Shown: one piece after another, positions 53,313-63,018 of the stretch
Numbering within the stretch: the stretch's first letter is position 1
How the letters are laid out: each line of letters starts with the position of its first letter
Assembly (NCBI GenBank): GCA_905181865.1
Contig: CAJIZG010000002.1
Location: 266,508 to 330,507, forward strand
Direction of reading: 5' to 3'
From: Urechidicola croceus
Lineage (GTDB): Bacteria; Bacteroidota; Bacteroidia; Flavobacteriales; Flavobacteriaceae
DNA: 64,000 nucleotides
The notes under the pieces: model-generated
What the model saw: the letters and a program-made list of their open reading frames with translations, nothing else
Databases searched by the model: none
Told to the model about the DNA's origin: nothing
Program-made: the position numbers and the translations under genes

Positions 53313-56300
53313 ATGAACAAAATATTTTTCTTATTCGTTTTTTTACCTATGATGGTCTTTTCACAATCTAAAACTATTACAGGATCAGTAACTGATGACG
53401 GAGGATTACCTATACCTGGAGTTACCATTTTAGTTAAAAATTCAAAAAACTTAGGAGTGGCTACAGATTTTGATGGGAATTTTAGTATTACAATTCCTTC
53501 TAATCAAACTAAAATTTTAGTATTCTCTTATCTAGGATATGCAACCCAAGAGGTAACCGTTTCTAACACTACAAATGTTAATTTAATAATGATTCCAGAC
53601 CAAACACAATTAGATGAAGTTGTAGTGGTAGGTTATGGAACCGTACTTAAAAAAGATGTTACGGGAGCATTAACATCTGTGAAAGTTAAAGACAATGTTG
53701 CAAATCAATCAGGTACCATAGATCAACTATTACAAGGAAGAGCAGCTGGTGTTCAAGTAACTCAAAATGCAGGAGCTCCTGGATCTGGTATTAGTGTAAA
53801 AATTAGAGGAACCAATAGCTTACGTGGAAATAACGAGCCCCTTTATGTCGTTGATGGTGTTATTATATCATCAGCAGGAGAGGATGTAATTGCTGCTGGT
53901 GGTGTCGGTAATTCAGGGCAAGAAACTCAAAATGGGTTAAATGGTATAAATCCACGTGATATTGAAAGCATTCAAGTTTTAAAAGATGCATCCGCAACGG
54001 CTATTTATGGTTCTAGAGGAGCTAATGGAGTCGTATTAATAACGACTAAAAAAGGTGTTAAAGGGAAAGTAAAAATCAATTCCTTTACAACAACGTCTAT
54101 AAGAACTATTGATAAAAAATATGATGTTTTGGACGGTATTGGCTATGCTAATTATCAAAATGAAATGGCGTTGCTTAATGGTCTTAATCCTCGATTCCAA
54201 ATAGATGGTTCTCAAATATTTGGAATTACTTATGATACAGCAGGTAATCCAAATGTATCAAATAGGCCCGCTCAAATTTTAAATTGGCAAGATGAATTAT
54301 ACCGACAAGGGTTTAGTAAAAAAGTAGGTTTTTCAGCTTCTGGTGGTGGTGATAATGGAAATTATTATGTCTCTTTAGGTTTTGATGAACAAGAAGGTAT
54401 TGTAAGTAACTCAAGCCTTAAAAGCAGTGATGTCAGAATTAATTTAAATCAAGACCTTACAGATAAATTAAAATTACAAGCTAGAGTTAGTGCTTCTTTT
54501 AACGATATAAACTTTACCGAAGGTGGAGATTTAACTGGTGCTAACCAAAGTTTTGTTAGAAATGCTATTTTATTTAGACCCGTTATTACTGAAGAAATTG
54601 AAGATTTTGGAGAAGATTTAGAGGCTTCAAACCCGTATTCTTGGGTAAACGACTTTGAAGATGTATCGAAAGCAAAGCGGTACATCGCTTCTATAGGGCT
54701 TACCTACAAACTTCCTGTTAAAGGGTTAAAATACCAAATAAAAGCTGGTGGTAATGTTAGAACTAAAGACAGAAGACGTTTTTATGGGTTAACAACATTT
54801 CAAGGTGCTAATGCCAATGGTGCATTGCAGATATCAACCTTAAACGTCACATCATATCAAATAAATAACTTTTTAAGGTTTAATAGAACATTTAACAGAA
54901 AACATAGAATAAATGCTACCGCAGGTGTAACTTATGATGTAAGAAATGTAGAGAATAGTATTTATGCAGTAGAAGATTTTGTTACAACTGAGCTTACTAT
55001 ACAGCAACCTTTTTTGGCTTCGGTAATTTCGCAACCATTACGATATTTAAAATCTGATCAACAAATATTTTCTTTATTGGGTCGTTTAAACTACACTTTT
55101 AATAACAAGTACATACTTACAGCATCTTTTCGTAGAGATGGTGTTTCTAAGTTCTCAGAAGAAAACAGATATGGTTTCTTTCCGTCATTTGCATTAGCAT
55201 GGAGGCTTGATAATGAGAGGTTTATTAAAAATTTAAATATTTTTGAAGATTTAAAACTAAGAGCTGGTTGGGGTGAAATTGGGAACCATGGTATTGGGGC
55301 TTATGGTACTTTGTCTGATTATGGTATAAACGGACAGTTATACGGTACTCCTGGAAATGGAACCAGTGTACCTTTATCACTTAACAACGTTGCAAATCCG
55401 AACTTAACATGGGAAACTACGGAGCAATTAAATTTTGGATTAGATTTTACAACTAAAAACGATAGAATTTCGGGAAGTATTGATTTATATGACAAAACAA
55501 CCAAAGATTTATTACAAAGGAGCCCAATTCCAACATCTTCAGGATTTAGAAGTATTCTTATCAATAGAGGAACAATTTCTAACAAAGGTTTGGAAGTAGC
55601 ATTAAATATTGCTGCTGTTTCAACGGATGATTTTGAAATAAATATTGGTGGAAATATCGCCTTTAATAAAACTAAAATTGAAGCTTTAGGAATTCCTTTG
55701 GAAGATTTTTATATAGATGGAATTGCTCAACAACGGTCTTTTTATCTCGGTAATCAAATAAGCACAGGCCAGTATTTTAGATCACCTGCTAATGTGTTTA
55801 TTGAAGGGGAAGAAACTAGTCTTTTTTATGGTTTTGTAACTAATGGAATCTATCAAACAGAAGACACTGATCTTGTTGCTGGCGCTGTGCCAGGTGATCT
55901 AAGATTCGTAGATCAAAATGAAGATGGAGTTATTGATATTTTAGATAGAACTTTTATAGGAAACCCAAACCCTGATTTTGTTTATGGGTTTAATCTAAAC
56001 TTTAAATTGAAAGGTTTTACTGCAGACTTCTTATTTAATGGAGTTTATGGAAATGATATTGCGAACGGAAATTTAATTAAACTTAATAATGCAGAGGGAT
56101 TAGGTACTAATATTAGCCCTAATGCATACAACAATGCATGGAGACCAGATGCTCAATCAAACCTACATCCTAGATTAGGTTATGATGTGATTTCTAATCA
56201 AGCAATCGGAATTTCTGACCGCATTATAGAAGATGGTAGTTATTTAAGATTAAATAATGTAACTGTAAGTTACGATATTCCTTTAGAAAACAGTTCATTA

Positions 56301-56474
56301 ATGGAACGACTTAATGTATATGTCGCTGGACAAAATTTATTTACTTGGACAGATTATAGTGGTTATAATCCAGAGGTTTCAAGCTTCTTATATAATGGTC
56401 TTATAAATGGAGTAGATTGGAACGGCGCACCAAATGCTAAAACTATTTTATTAGGGTTAAACATTAATTTCTAA
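53313..56474 (+). CDS. susC: SusC/RagA family TonB-linked outer-membrane glycan transporter
   Basis: A 1,053-residue receptor. The signal peptide ends LPMMVFS-QS, then a carboxypeptidase-regulatory-like domain (KTITGSVTDDGGLPIPGVTI; ATDFDGNFSIT), a TonB box-like DEVVVVGYGTVLKKDVTGAL, a plug (VQVTQNAGAPGSGISVKIRG; ATAIYGSRGANGVVLITTKK) and a 22-strand barrel ending ILLGLNINF. It forms the outer-membrane pore that works with the SusD lid encoded 36 nt downstream. It is the importer of the glycan attacked by the sulfatases. Confidence 0.96.
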   Translation: MNKIFFLFVFLPMMVFSQSKTITGSVTDDGGLPIPGVTILVKNSKNLGVATDFDGNFSITIPSNQTKILVFSYLGYATQEVTVSNTTNVNLIMIPDQTQLDEVVVVGYGTVLKKDVTGALTSVKVKDNVANQSGTIDQLLQGRAAGVQVTQNAGAPGSGISVKIRGTNSLRGNNEPLYVVDGVIISSAGEDVIAAGGVGNSGQETQNGLNGINPRDIESIQVLKDASATAIYGSRGANGVVLITTKKGVKGKVKINSFTTTSIRTIDKKYDVLDGIGYANYQNEMALLNGLNPRFQIDGSQIFGITYDTAGNPNVSNRPAQILNWQDELYRQGFSKKVGFSASGGGDNGNYYVSLGFDEQEGIVSNSSLKSSDVRINLNQDLTDKLKLQARVSASFNDINFTEGGDLTGANQSFVRNAILFRPVITEEIEDFGEDLEASNPYSWVNDFEDVSKAKRYIASIGLTYKLPVKGLKYQIKAGGNVRTKDRRRFYGLTTFQGANANGALQISTLNVTSYQINNFLRFNRTFNRKHRINATAGVTYDVRNVENSIYAVEDFVTTELTIQQPFLASVISQPLRYLKSDQQIFSLLGRLNYTFNNKYILTASFRRDGVSKFSEENRYGFFPSFALAWRLDNERFIKNLNIFEDLKLRAGWGEIGNHGIGAYGTLSDYGINGQLYGTPGNGTSVPLSLNNVANPNLTWETTEQLNFGLDFTTKNDRISGSIDLYDKTTKDLLQRSPIPTSSGFRSILINRGTISNKGLEVALNIAAVSTDDFEINIGGNIAFNKTKIEALGIPLEDFYIDGIAQQRSFYLGNQISTGQYFRSPANVFIEGEETSLFYGFVTNGIYQTEDTDLVAGAVPGDLRFVDQNEDGVIDILDRTFIGNPNPDFVYGFNLNFKLKGFTADFLFNGVYGNDIANGNLIKLNNAEGLGTNISPNAYNNAWRPDAQSNLHPRLGYDVISNQAIGISDRIIEDGSYLRLNNVTVSYDIPLENSSLMERLNVYVAGQNLFTWTDYSGYNPEVSSFLYNGLINGVDWNGAPNAKTILLGLNINF

Positions 56475-56510
56475 GTACAATTGAATTATAAAAACAAAAA
56501 ACAGAAACAC

Positions 56511-58037
56511 ATGAAAAATTTAAAATTTATTTTAGTATTGATTTTTGGTTTTTTATCTAGTTCATGTAACTTAGATGAAGACCCAATATTTCTAGATGCC
56601 ACACTTTATGATAATCCAGATAGTGCAGCCGCTGCTTTAGATGGTATTTATCAAAAGCTAACAACGTATGATTCAATGGAGAGACGTTATTGGGTTATAA
56701 ATGGTTTTTCAGGACTTTTTGTAACTCACAGACAAGGAAATAGTGTTAACAATCCACACAATAGTAGTCTAATGGCCTTGAACCCAATTCAAGATCAAGT
56801 TTCAGAAGCGTTTTGGAGAGGTTTGTATGGTGCTATTGCGCAAACAAATGCAGCTATTGAAAATATTACAGTAGTTGAAAACCCAATAACAAATGATGAA
56901 TTACTCTTTAGCGATATAAAAGGACAAGCATACTTTGCGCGCGCTTGGGCATATTTTGATTTAACTCGACTTTTTAAAGACATCCCTTTATGGACGGAGC
57001 TTCCAGATGAAAACAATCTAAATAAAGCAAAATCTACAACAAAGGAAGTATATGCTCAAGTTATTAGTGATGCTAAAATGGCTGCTAGTTTAATAAATGG
57101 TAAAAGCGGTATCGGCTATCCAAAACAATATGCTGCGAATATGTTATTAGCAAAATTGTATATGGCATTAGCTACCAATCCTGATTTAAGAGAAGAGTCT
57201 TTAACAGAAATGGATTATTGGCAAATGGCATTCGATGAAGCTATTAAAGTTTATGGACAATATTCTTTAGTTGCTGATTATAGCAGCATATTTACAGATT
57301 CTAATGAAAATAATTCTGAGTCTATTTTTGAATTTCAACTTAGTCAAGACGCCACTAATTCTCAAATGGGAAGAAATTACACGCCAAACGGCTATAAAGT
57401 GGCTCAAGCTTTTGGATGGCTTAGGATTCATGCAGATGTTTTTGAAATTCATAGAGATACCTATCCAAATGACCCAAGAATTGACGCCACGTATTTATAT
57501 GATTACACAAATGCAAATAATGGAAATGCCCTACGTACATATCCAGCGATTACAACCCGTAAAAATTTAAGAGCAAGTCATCCTTACTTTTTTAAGTTTG
57601 CTGAAAAAAATACGACTCATAGTAACCAATATAACAGCCAAAATATAGTTGTTTATCGTTATTCAGACTTATTGTTAATGCTTGCTGAAATTTCTAACGA
57701 ATTACAAAACGGACAACAATTAGGCTATGTTACAGAAGTATTAAACAGAGTTGGGATGACTCCTCAAGTTGGTTTTTTAGGTTCGCAAGAAGAGTTTAGA
57801 GGCGCTATAATGAATGAATATCGTTTTGAATTAATTGGTGAAGGTGAAGATGCTCACAACAACAGAAGACGTGGATTTGATTATTTTCTAAACAATACTA
57901 TTTTGACACATAATACTAACACAAACCCTGGTTTTACAGCTTCTGTTGATATTCTTTTAAGTACAGACCCAACAGGGACGATGACTTTGCCAATTCCACA
58001 ATCAGAAATTAATACAAATGAATTAATTAATAATTAA
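56511..58037 (+). CDS. susD: SusD/RagB family glycan-binding lipoprotein
   Basis: A 508-residue surface lipoprotein. ATG 56511 starts MKNLKFILVLIFGFLSSSC-NLDEDP; the frame from the TTG at 56481 is longer but precedes the signal. RagB/SusD features are ALDGIYQKLTTYDSMERRYW, GQAYFARAWAYFDLTRLFKD and VVYRYSDLLLMLAEISNELQ, and a C-terminal MTLPIPQSEINTNE. It caps the SusC barrel and binds the incoming oligosaccharide. The ligand is unknown, but the surrounding sulfatases point to a sulfated polysaccharide. Confidence 0.95.
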   Translation: MKNLKFILVLIFGFLSSSCNLDEDPIFLDATLYDNPDSAAAALDGIYQKLTTYDSMERRYWVINGFSGLFVTHRQGNSVNNPHNSSLMALNPIQDQVSEAFWRGLYGAIAQTNAAIENITVVENPITNDELLFSDIKGQAYFARAWAYFDLTRLFKDIPLWTELPDENNLNKAKSTTKEVYAQVISDAKMAASLINGKSGIGYPKQYAANMLLAKLYMALATNPDLREESLTEMDYWQMAFDEAIKVYGQYSLVADYSSIFTDSNENNSESIFEFQLSQDATNSQMGRNYTPNGYKVAQAFGWLRIHADVFEIHRDTYPNDPRIDATYLYDYTNANNGNALRTYPAITTRKNLRASHPYFFKFAEKNTTHSNQYNSQNIVVYRYSDLLLMLAEISNELQNGQQLGYVTEVLNRVGMTPQVGFLGSQEEFRGAIMNEYRFELIGEGEDAHNNRRRGFDYFLNNTILTHNTNTNPGFTASVDILLSTDPTGTMTLPIPQSEINTNELINN

Positions 58038-58106
58038 TTAAATTATGCTTTTTCAAATAAAATAAGTGCACACAGAATTTTTAGAAGTATTAAACTAATT
58101 TCAACT

Positions 58107-58901
58107 ATGAGAAAACACTTGTTTATTTATTTAATGCTACTAAGTATCATTAAAATTCAAGCACAAGATCAATCAAACCCAAATATCCTATTTATTGCGA
58201 TTGACGATTTAAAACCAACCTTAGGAATTTATGGAGATTCTTTTGCTGTTACTCCAAATATTGATGCCATTGCTAAGAATGGAACAACTTTTTTAAATAA
58301 TCATACGCAACAGGCAATTTGTGGACCCTCTAGAGCAAGTTTACTTACGGGTAAAAGACCTGATTATACAAAGGTTTGGGATCTAAAAACTAAGATGCGA
58401 GATGTAAATCCAACTATTTTAACAATCATGACTGACGATGATGGCGATGGTTCTTGGACAGCTGTCCAAACCACGATTACAACTCAGCCGACTGCAGTTA
58501 ATTCATGGGTTCAGCAAACCGGCACCTATTCAAATGATATTTCAAGACAAGTTAGAATCAAATTTTCTAAAAGTGGTGGAACGACTGCTGAACCAACCAA
58601 CCTTCAGGAACTTATGTATATAGACGATGTTAGTCTTAAGTATAATGGAGCAACTCTAGGTGTTTCAGATCAAGATATAATGTCATTCTCTATCTATCCA
58701 AACCCTGCAACAGACTTAATTTCTATTAGTGGAGTTGATAATATTAAATCAATAAAAGTATACTCTATTTTAGGAAGTTTAGAAAAAGAAGTTTTCAATA
58801 CCAATCAAATTGATATCTCAGAACTTTCATCTGGTATTCATTTAATCAAGGTTGACAATGGAACTGGAACTGCGTTCACTGAAAAGATCATTAAACAATA
58901 A
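58107..58901 (+). CDS. chimeric ORF: sulfatase N-terminus fused to a T9SS-sorted protein
   Basis: A 264-residue open frame in two unrelated parts. Residues 1-108 are a sulfatase start: signal peptide to IIKIQA-QD, FIAIDDLKPTLGIYGD and C72-G-P-S-R (QAICGPSRASLLTG). After WDLKTKMRDVNPTILTI the sequence becomes a beta-sandwich end (DGDGSWTAVQTTITTQPTAV) resembling the protein at 52723, then a T9SS type A sorting domain (FSIYPNPATDLISISGVDNI; SGIHLIKVDNGTGTAFTEKI). The sulfatase lacks most of its catalytic domain, so it cannot be active. A deletion fused two genes in frame. It may still be secreted by T9SS. Confidence 0.85.
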   Translation: MRKHLFIYLMLLSIIKIQAQDQSNPNILFIAIDDLKPTLGIYGDSFAVTPNIDAIAKNGTTFLNNHTQQAICGPSRASLLTGKRPDYTKVWDLKTKMRDVNPTILTIMTDDDGDGSWTAVQTTITTQPTAVNSWVQQTGTYSNDISRQVRIKFSKSGGTTAEPTNLQELMYIDDVSLKYNGATLGVSDQDIMSFSIYPNPATDLISISGVDNIKSIKVYSILGSLEKEVFNTNQIDISELSSGIHLIKVDNGTGTAFTEKIIKQ

Positions 58902-58914
58902 ATAAAAACATTAC

Positions 58915-58964
58915 AAAAGCTGATAAAATCAAATATAATCTGTTTTGGTTTTATCAGCTTTTTA
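58915..58964 (+). terminator. terminator after the chimeric ORF
   Basis: AAAAGCTGATAAAA (58915-58928) pairs with TTTTATCAGCTTTT (58949-58962), with a 20-nt loop and a T-rich tail. It separates the SusCD part from the sulfatase/GH3 part of the locus. Confidence 0.75.
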
Positions 58965-58984
58965 ACTTCTTTAAAATTCAATTT

Positions 58985-60562
58985 GTGTATACTTTTAATA
59001 AATTATTCATTCTGATTTTTATTTTGACGCTATCAAATTGCTATAGTCAGAATAGTAAAGATTCAAGAAAATCACCTAACATCATATTCATCTTTTCGGA
59101 TGATCACGCAACTAATGCTATATCTGCTTATGGAGGTATTTTTAAGGATATAGCTCCAACACCCAATATTGATCGAATTGCAAATGAAGGAGCCTTATTA
59201 ACCAATGCCTTATGTACCAATGCAATTTGTGGACCTAGTAGAGCAGCTATTTTGACTGGAAAATACAGTCATATTAACGGGTATTATAAAAATTATAAAG
59301 GAGGAGTTTTTGATAGCAAACAATGGACATATCCGCAGGAATTAAAAAAAGCGGGTTATCAAACAGCTTTGGTTGGTAAATGGCATTTAGCATCAGAACC
59401 CGTTGGTTTTGACTATTATAAATACCACCTATCTCAAGGACAACAAGGTTTGTATTGGAATCCTGTGTATAATGACAATGGCAAAAAAATTAAAGAAAAA
59501 GGGTATGCAACAAATTTAACTACTGATTTTGCTATAGATTGGCTCAATGGAAGAGAAGAAAAAGAACCTTTTTGCCTGATGTTACAATACAAAGCCCCAC
59601 ATCGTGAATGGGCTCCAGACACTAAATATGAAGACCTGTGGGACGATATAGAAATGCCATATCCAGCAACCTTTAATGACAATTATAAAGGACGAGAATT
59701 AACCGCTGGGAATACAGAAATGACGATGGATTATTTTTCTAGAAAAGACATGAAAATGACGCCTCCAGATTCTCTTTCTAAGAAAGAACGTGGTAAATGG
59801 CTGCGATTTGGATTTAAACCTGGCGAAATTGTAGCTCCTTCAGAGGATTTATCTAGTGAAGAGATTCGTAAGTGGAAATACCAAAAGTATATCAAAGATT
59901 ATTTGGCAACTATAAAATCTGTAGATGATAATATTGGAAGAGTATTAGAGTATTTAAAAGCAAACGGATTAGAAGAAAATACCATCGTTGTCTATGCGTC
60001 AGATCAAGGATTTTTTCTAGGAGAACATGGATTCTTTGATAAGCGTTTCATGTACGAAGAAGCATTGCGTATGCCATTTATTATTCGTTATCCAGGAAAA
60101 ATAAAACCAGGAACCATTGTAGAAGATATTGTTTCAAACATCGATTTCGCCCCAACTTTATTAGAAATGGCAGGTATTCCTGTTCCTGAAGCGGTCCAAG
60201 GCAATAGTTTTTTTTCCAATCTTAAAGGAAAAACCCCACAAGATTGGAGACAATCCATGTATTACCATTATTACGAATACCCATTTTACCATCGAGTCCA
60301 ACCGCATTACGGAATTAGAAATCAACGTTATAAATTGATTCACTTTTATTATGATGTTGATGTTTGGGAATTTTATGATCTTCAAAATGATCCGTCAGAG
60401 ATGAATAATCTAATAAATTCTGACGCTCATGCTGAACGCATTGATAGTTTGAAAACTGAATTATACCGTTTGAAGAAAGATTATGGCAATACTATGTCAT
60501 TAACTGAATTAAGAAGTATTTCCGATACTGACTTTGGAGGGTTAGAATCAACTAAAAATTAG
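58985..60562 (+). CDS. sulfatase (formylglycine-type), probable lipoprotein
   Basis: A 525-residue sulfatase. It starts with GTG 58985, since the signal peptide FILIFILTLSNC-YSQ follows and no ATG is suitable. Active-site elements are FIFSDDHATNAISAYGG, C82-G-P-S-R (NAICGPSRAAILTG), GKWHLASEP, YKAPHREWAPD and ASDQGFFLGEHGFFDKR. The last motif reads SDQG where most family members have SDNG. Overall it resembles the first sulfatase of the locus. It is 5 nt before the GH3 gene, so co-transcribed. The exact sulfate ester is unknown. Confidence 0.93.
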   Translation: MYTFNKLFILIFILTLSNCYSQNSKDSRKSPNIIFIFSDDHATNAISAYGGIFKDIAPTPNIDRIANEGALLTNALCTNAICGPSRAAILTGKYSHINGYYKNYKGGVFDSKQWTYPQELKKAGYQTALVGKWHLASEPVGFDYYKYHLSQGQQGLYWNPVYNDNGKKIKEKGYATNLTTDFAIDWLNGREEKEPFCLMLQYKAPHREWAPDTKYEDLWDDIEMPYPATFNDNYKGRELTAGNTEMTMDYFSRKDMKMTPPDSLSKKERGKWLRFGFKPGEIVAPSEDLSSEEIRKWKYQKYIKDYLATIKSVDDNIGRVLEYLKANGLEENTIVVYASDQGFFLGEHGFFDKRFMYEEALRMPFIIRYPGKIKPGTIVEDIVSNIDFAPTLLEMAGIPVPEAVQGNSFFSNLKGKTPQDWRQSMYYHYYEYPFYHRVQPHYGIRNQRYKLIHFYYDVDVWEFYDLQNDPSEMNNLINSDAHAERIDSLKTELYRLKKDYGNTMSLTELRSISDTDFGGLESTKN

Positions 60563-60567
60563 ATTCC

Positions 60568-63018
60568 ATGTTTTATACAAAAAAACAAAAAGAATTATTT
60601 AATAGAATTATGAAGCAGATAAATAAAAATGTTGAAAATAGCTCTAAAGAAAATAATAAAATGAAAATTCTAAGTAAAAAGCACCCACAAACTGATACAA
60701 TAAAAATGATAGTTTTATGTGCCCTACTAATGCTATTTGTTTCTTTTAAAACAACTAAGAATGATGATCCTATATATTTAGACCCCTCTAAGTCCGTTGA
60801 AGCTCGTGTAGCTGATTTAATGAGTAGAATGACTTTGGAAGATAAAGTCTATCAAATGAATCAGTTTGTTGGGTTGGAGCATATGAAAAAAGGCAACCCA
60901 AATGATGTTAAAGAAAATAATGATGCACAAGGATTTTATAAAACACTTTCTGTAAATGATGTTTCAAAAATGTGCGAAGAAGGAAAGATAGGTTCCTTTT
61001 TACATGTATTAACAGCTAAAGAAGCAAATTATTTACAAGAATTAGCTTTAAAATCACCACTTAAGATTCCCGTTTTAATTGGGATTGATGCCATACATGG
61101 TAATGCTTTGGTGTCCGGTACAACAGTATATCCATCACCAATTGGATTAGCATCCACATGGAATGATGATTTTTTGTATACCGTTGGAAAACAAACAGCT
61201 AAGGAAATGCGCGCTACAGGAAGCCATTGGACCTTCACTCCAAATATTGATATTCTAAGAGATCCAAGATGGGGACGTGTTGGAGAAACATTTGGAGAAG
61301 ATCCTTTTATGGTTGGTAATATGGGAGCTTCAATGATACGTGGATTTCAGCAAGATGATTTTACAGGCACAGAAAAAGTAATTGCCTGCGCAAAACATAT
61401 GATTGGTGGAGGAGAATCAATCAATGGGTTAAATGCTGCTCCTGCAGATATCTCTGTTCGTACTTTAAGAGAAGTGCATCTGCCACCTTATAAAAAAGCT
61501 ATTGATGCTGGCGTATATTCCATTATGGCGGCACATAATGAGATAAATGGTGTTCCATCTCATATGAGTAAATGGTTAATGACTGATGTGTTACGTAATG
61601 AATGGAATTTTCAAGGTTTTTACGTAAGTGATTGGTTAGATATTGAGCGTTTGAACACATTACATCATACCGCAAAAGACATGAAAGAAGCCTCTTTTTT
61701 GTCTGTTGATGCTGGAATGGATATGCACATGCATGGACCAAAATTTACAGACGCTATTATAGCTTCAGTAAAAGAGGGGAAACTTTCAATAAATCGTGTA
61801 AATGATGCTTGCCGTAAAATTTTAACAGCGAAGTTTAAGTTAGGGTTATTTGAAAATCGATTTGTAGATTTAGAGAAAAAGAAAGAATTACTTTTTACAG
61901 AAGAACACAAGGCTACCGCTTTAGAATCTGCAAGAAAAGGGATTATATTACTTAAAAACAATGGAATATTACCTTTACAAAAAACGAATTCAAAAAAGAA
62001 AATATTCGTAACAGGACCCAATGCAAATAACCAATCTATTTTAGGCGATTGGCATGCAGTTCAACCTGATGAAAATGTGACCACTGTTTATGAAGGAATT
62101 AAAACCTTAGGTGAAACCAAAGGCTATGCTGTAAACTTTTTTAATTCTGGAGAAAATATTAGAAATATAAAAAGTTCTAAAATTAAAGAAGCTTCAGAAA
62201 AAGCCAAAAATGCAGATTATGCAATTGTTGTTGTAGGAGATAATTCTATGCGCTATAAATGGAAAGACAAAACTGCTGGTGAAAATATGGCTAGAGCGTC
62301 TTTAAATTTATTTGGAAAGCAATTAGATTTAGTAAAAGCTATTAAGGAAACAGGAACTCCCGTAATTATTGTCTTGGTAAATGGTAAACCTATTTCTGAA
62401 CCTTGGTTAGAAGAAAATATTCCTGCTATTCTAGAGTCATGGGAGCCAGGTAATTTAGGAGGTCAGGCAGTTGCTGAAGTTTTATTTGGAGAAGTAAATC
62501 CAAGTGGAAAATTACCTTTAACTGTGGCAAGAAGTGTTGGTCAGTTGCGAATGATTTACAATCACAAACCCTCTGCTTATTTTCATAAATATGCTTATGA
62601 GAAGAAAACACCATTGTATCCTTTTGGTTTTGGGTTAAGCTATACAAAGTATACCTATGGGGAACCAGTTTTGTCGAATGCCTCATTAAGTGGTAAGGAA
62701 AAAATAACAGTTTCTGTGGAGGTTTCTAATACTGGTGAATTTGACGGAGAAGAAATTGCTCAACTTTATATTAGAGATAATGTAAGCAGTGCTACAAGAC
62801 CCGTAAAAGAATTAAAGGGATATAAACGAGTGGCACTTAAAGCAGGAGAAACAAAAAAGGTGACTTTTTCATTAAACGCAGAAAGTTTGGCATTTTATGA
62901 TATTAATATGGTCTACTGCGTAGAGCCTGGTAAATTTACTATTATGACAGGTTCTTCCTCAAATAGTAAAGATTTAAAAAAGGTTATTTTAACAGTTAAT
63001 AATAAAATCGAATTGTAA
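60568..63018 (+). CDS. glycoside hydrolase family 3 enzyme (beta-glucosidase type)
   Basis: An 816-residue exo-acting glycosidase. It has the GH3 N-terminal barrel (RVADLMSRMTLEDKVYQMNQ; VLIGIDAIHGNALVSGTTVY; DPRWGRVGETFGEDPFMVGN), catalytic nucleophile D355 (FYVSDWLDIE), a C-terminal domain with KKIFVTGPNANNQSILGDWH, and a fibronectin-III-like end. The N-terminus from 60568 is unusually long, with about 45 charged residues before the hydrophobic segment MIVLCALLMLFVSF, so the true start may be a later ATG (60610 or 60661). It lies 5 nt after a sulfatase and is immediately followed by the next, which suggests step-wise desulfation and hydrolysis of one glycan. Confidence 0.93.
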   Translation: MFYTKKQKELFNRIMKQINKNVENSSKENNKMKILSKKHPQTDTIKMIVLCALLMLFVSFKTTKNDDPIYLDPSKSVEARVADLMSRMTLEDKVYQMNQFVGLEHMKKGNPNDVKENNDAQGFYKTLSVNDVSKMCEEGKIGSFLHVLTAKEANYLQELALKSPLKIPVLIGIDAIHGNALVSGTTVYPSPIGLASTWNDDFLYTVGKQTAKEMRATGSHWTFTPNIDILRDPRWGRVGETFGEDPFMVGNMGASMIRGFQQDDFTGTEKVIACAKHMIGGGESINGLNAAPADISVRTLREVHLPPYKKAIDAGVYSIMAAHNEINGVPSHMSKWLMTDVLRNEWNFQGFYVSDWLDIERLNTLHHTAKDMKEASFLSVDAGMDMHMHGPKFTDAIIASVKEGKLSINRVNDACRKILTAKFKLGLFENRFVDLEKKKELLFTEEHKATALESARKGIILLKNNGILPLQKTNSKKKIFVTGPNANNQSILGDWHAVQPDENVTTVYEGIKTLGETKGYAVNFFNSGENIRNIKSSKIKEASEKAKNADYAIVVVGDNSMRYKWKDKTAGENMARASLNLFGKQLDLVKAIKETGTPVIIVLVNGKPISEPWLEENIPAILESWEPGNLGGQAVAEVLFGEVNPSGKLPLTVARSVGQLRMIYNHKPSAYFHKYAYEKKTPLYPFGFGLSYTKYTYGEPVLSNASLSGKEKITVSVEVSNTGEFDGEEIAQLYIRDNVSSATRPVKELKGYKRVALKAGETKKVTFSLNAESLAFYDINMVYCVEPGKFTIMTGSSSNSKDLKKVILTVNNKIEL

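Noticed and set aside
57271..57570. 99-codon frame inside susD
   Set aside because: It lies in another frame of the SusD gene, lacks domain features and is explained by codon bias.
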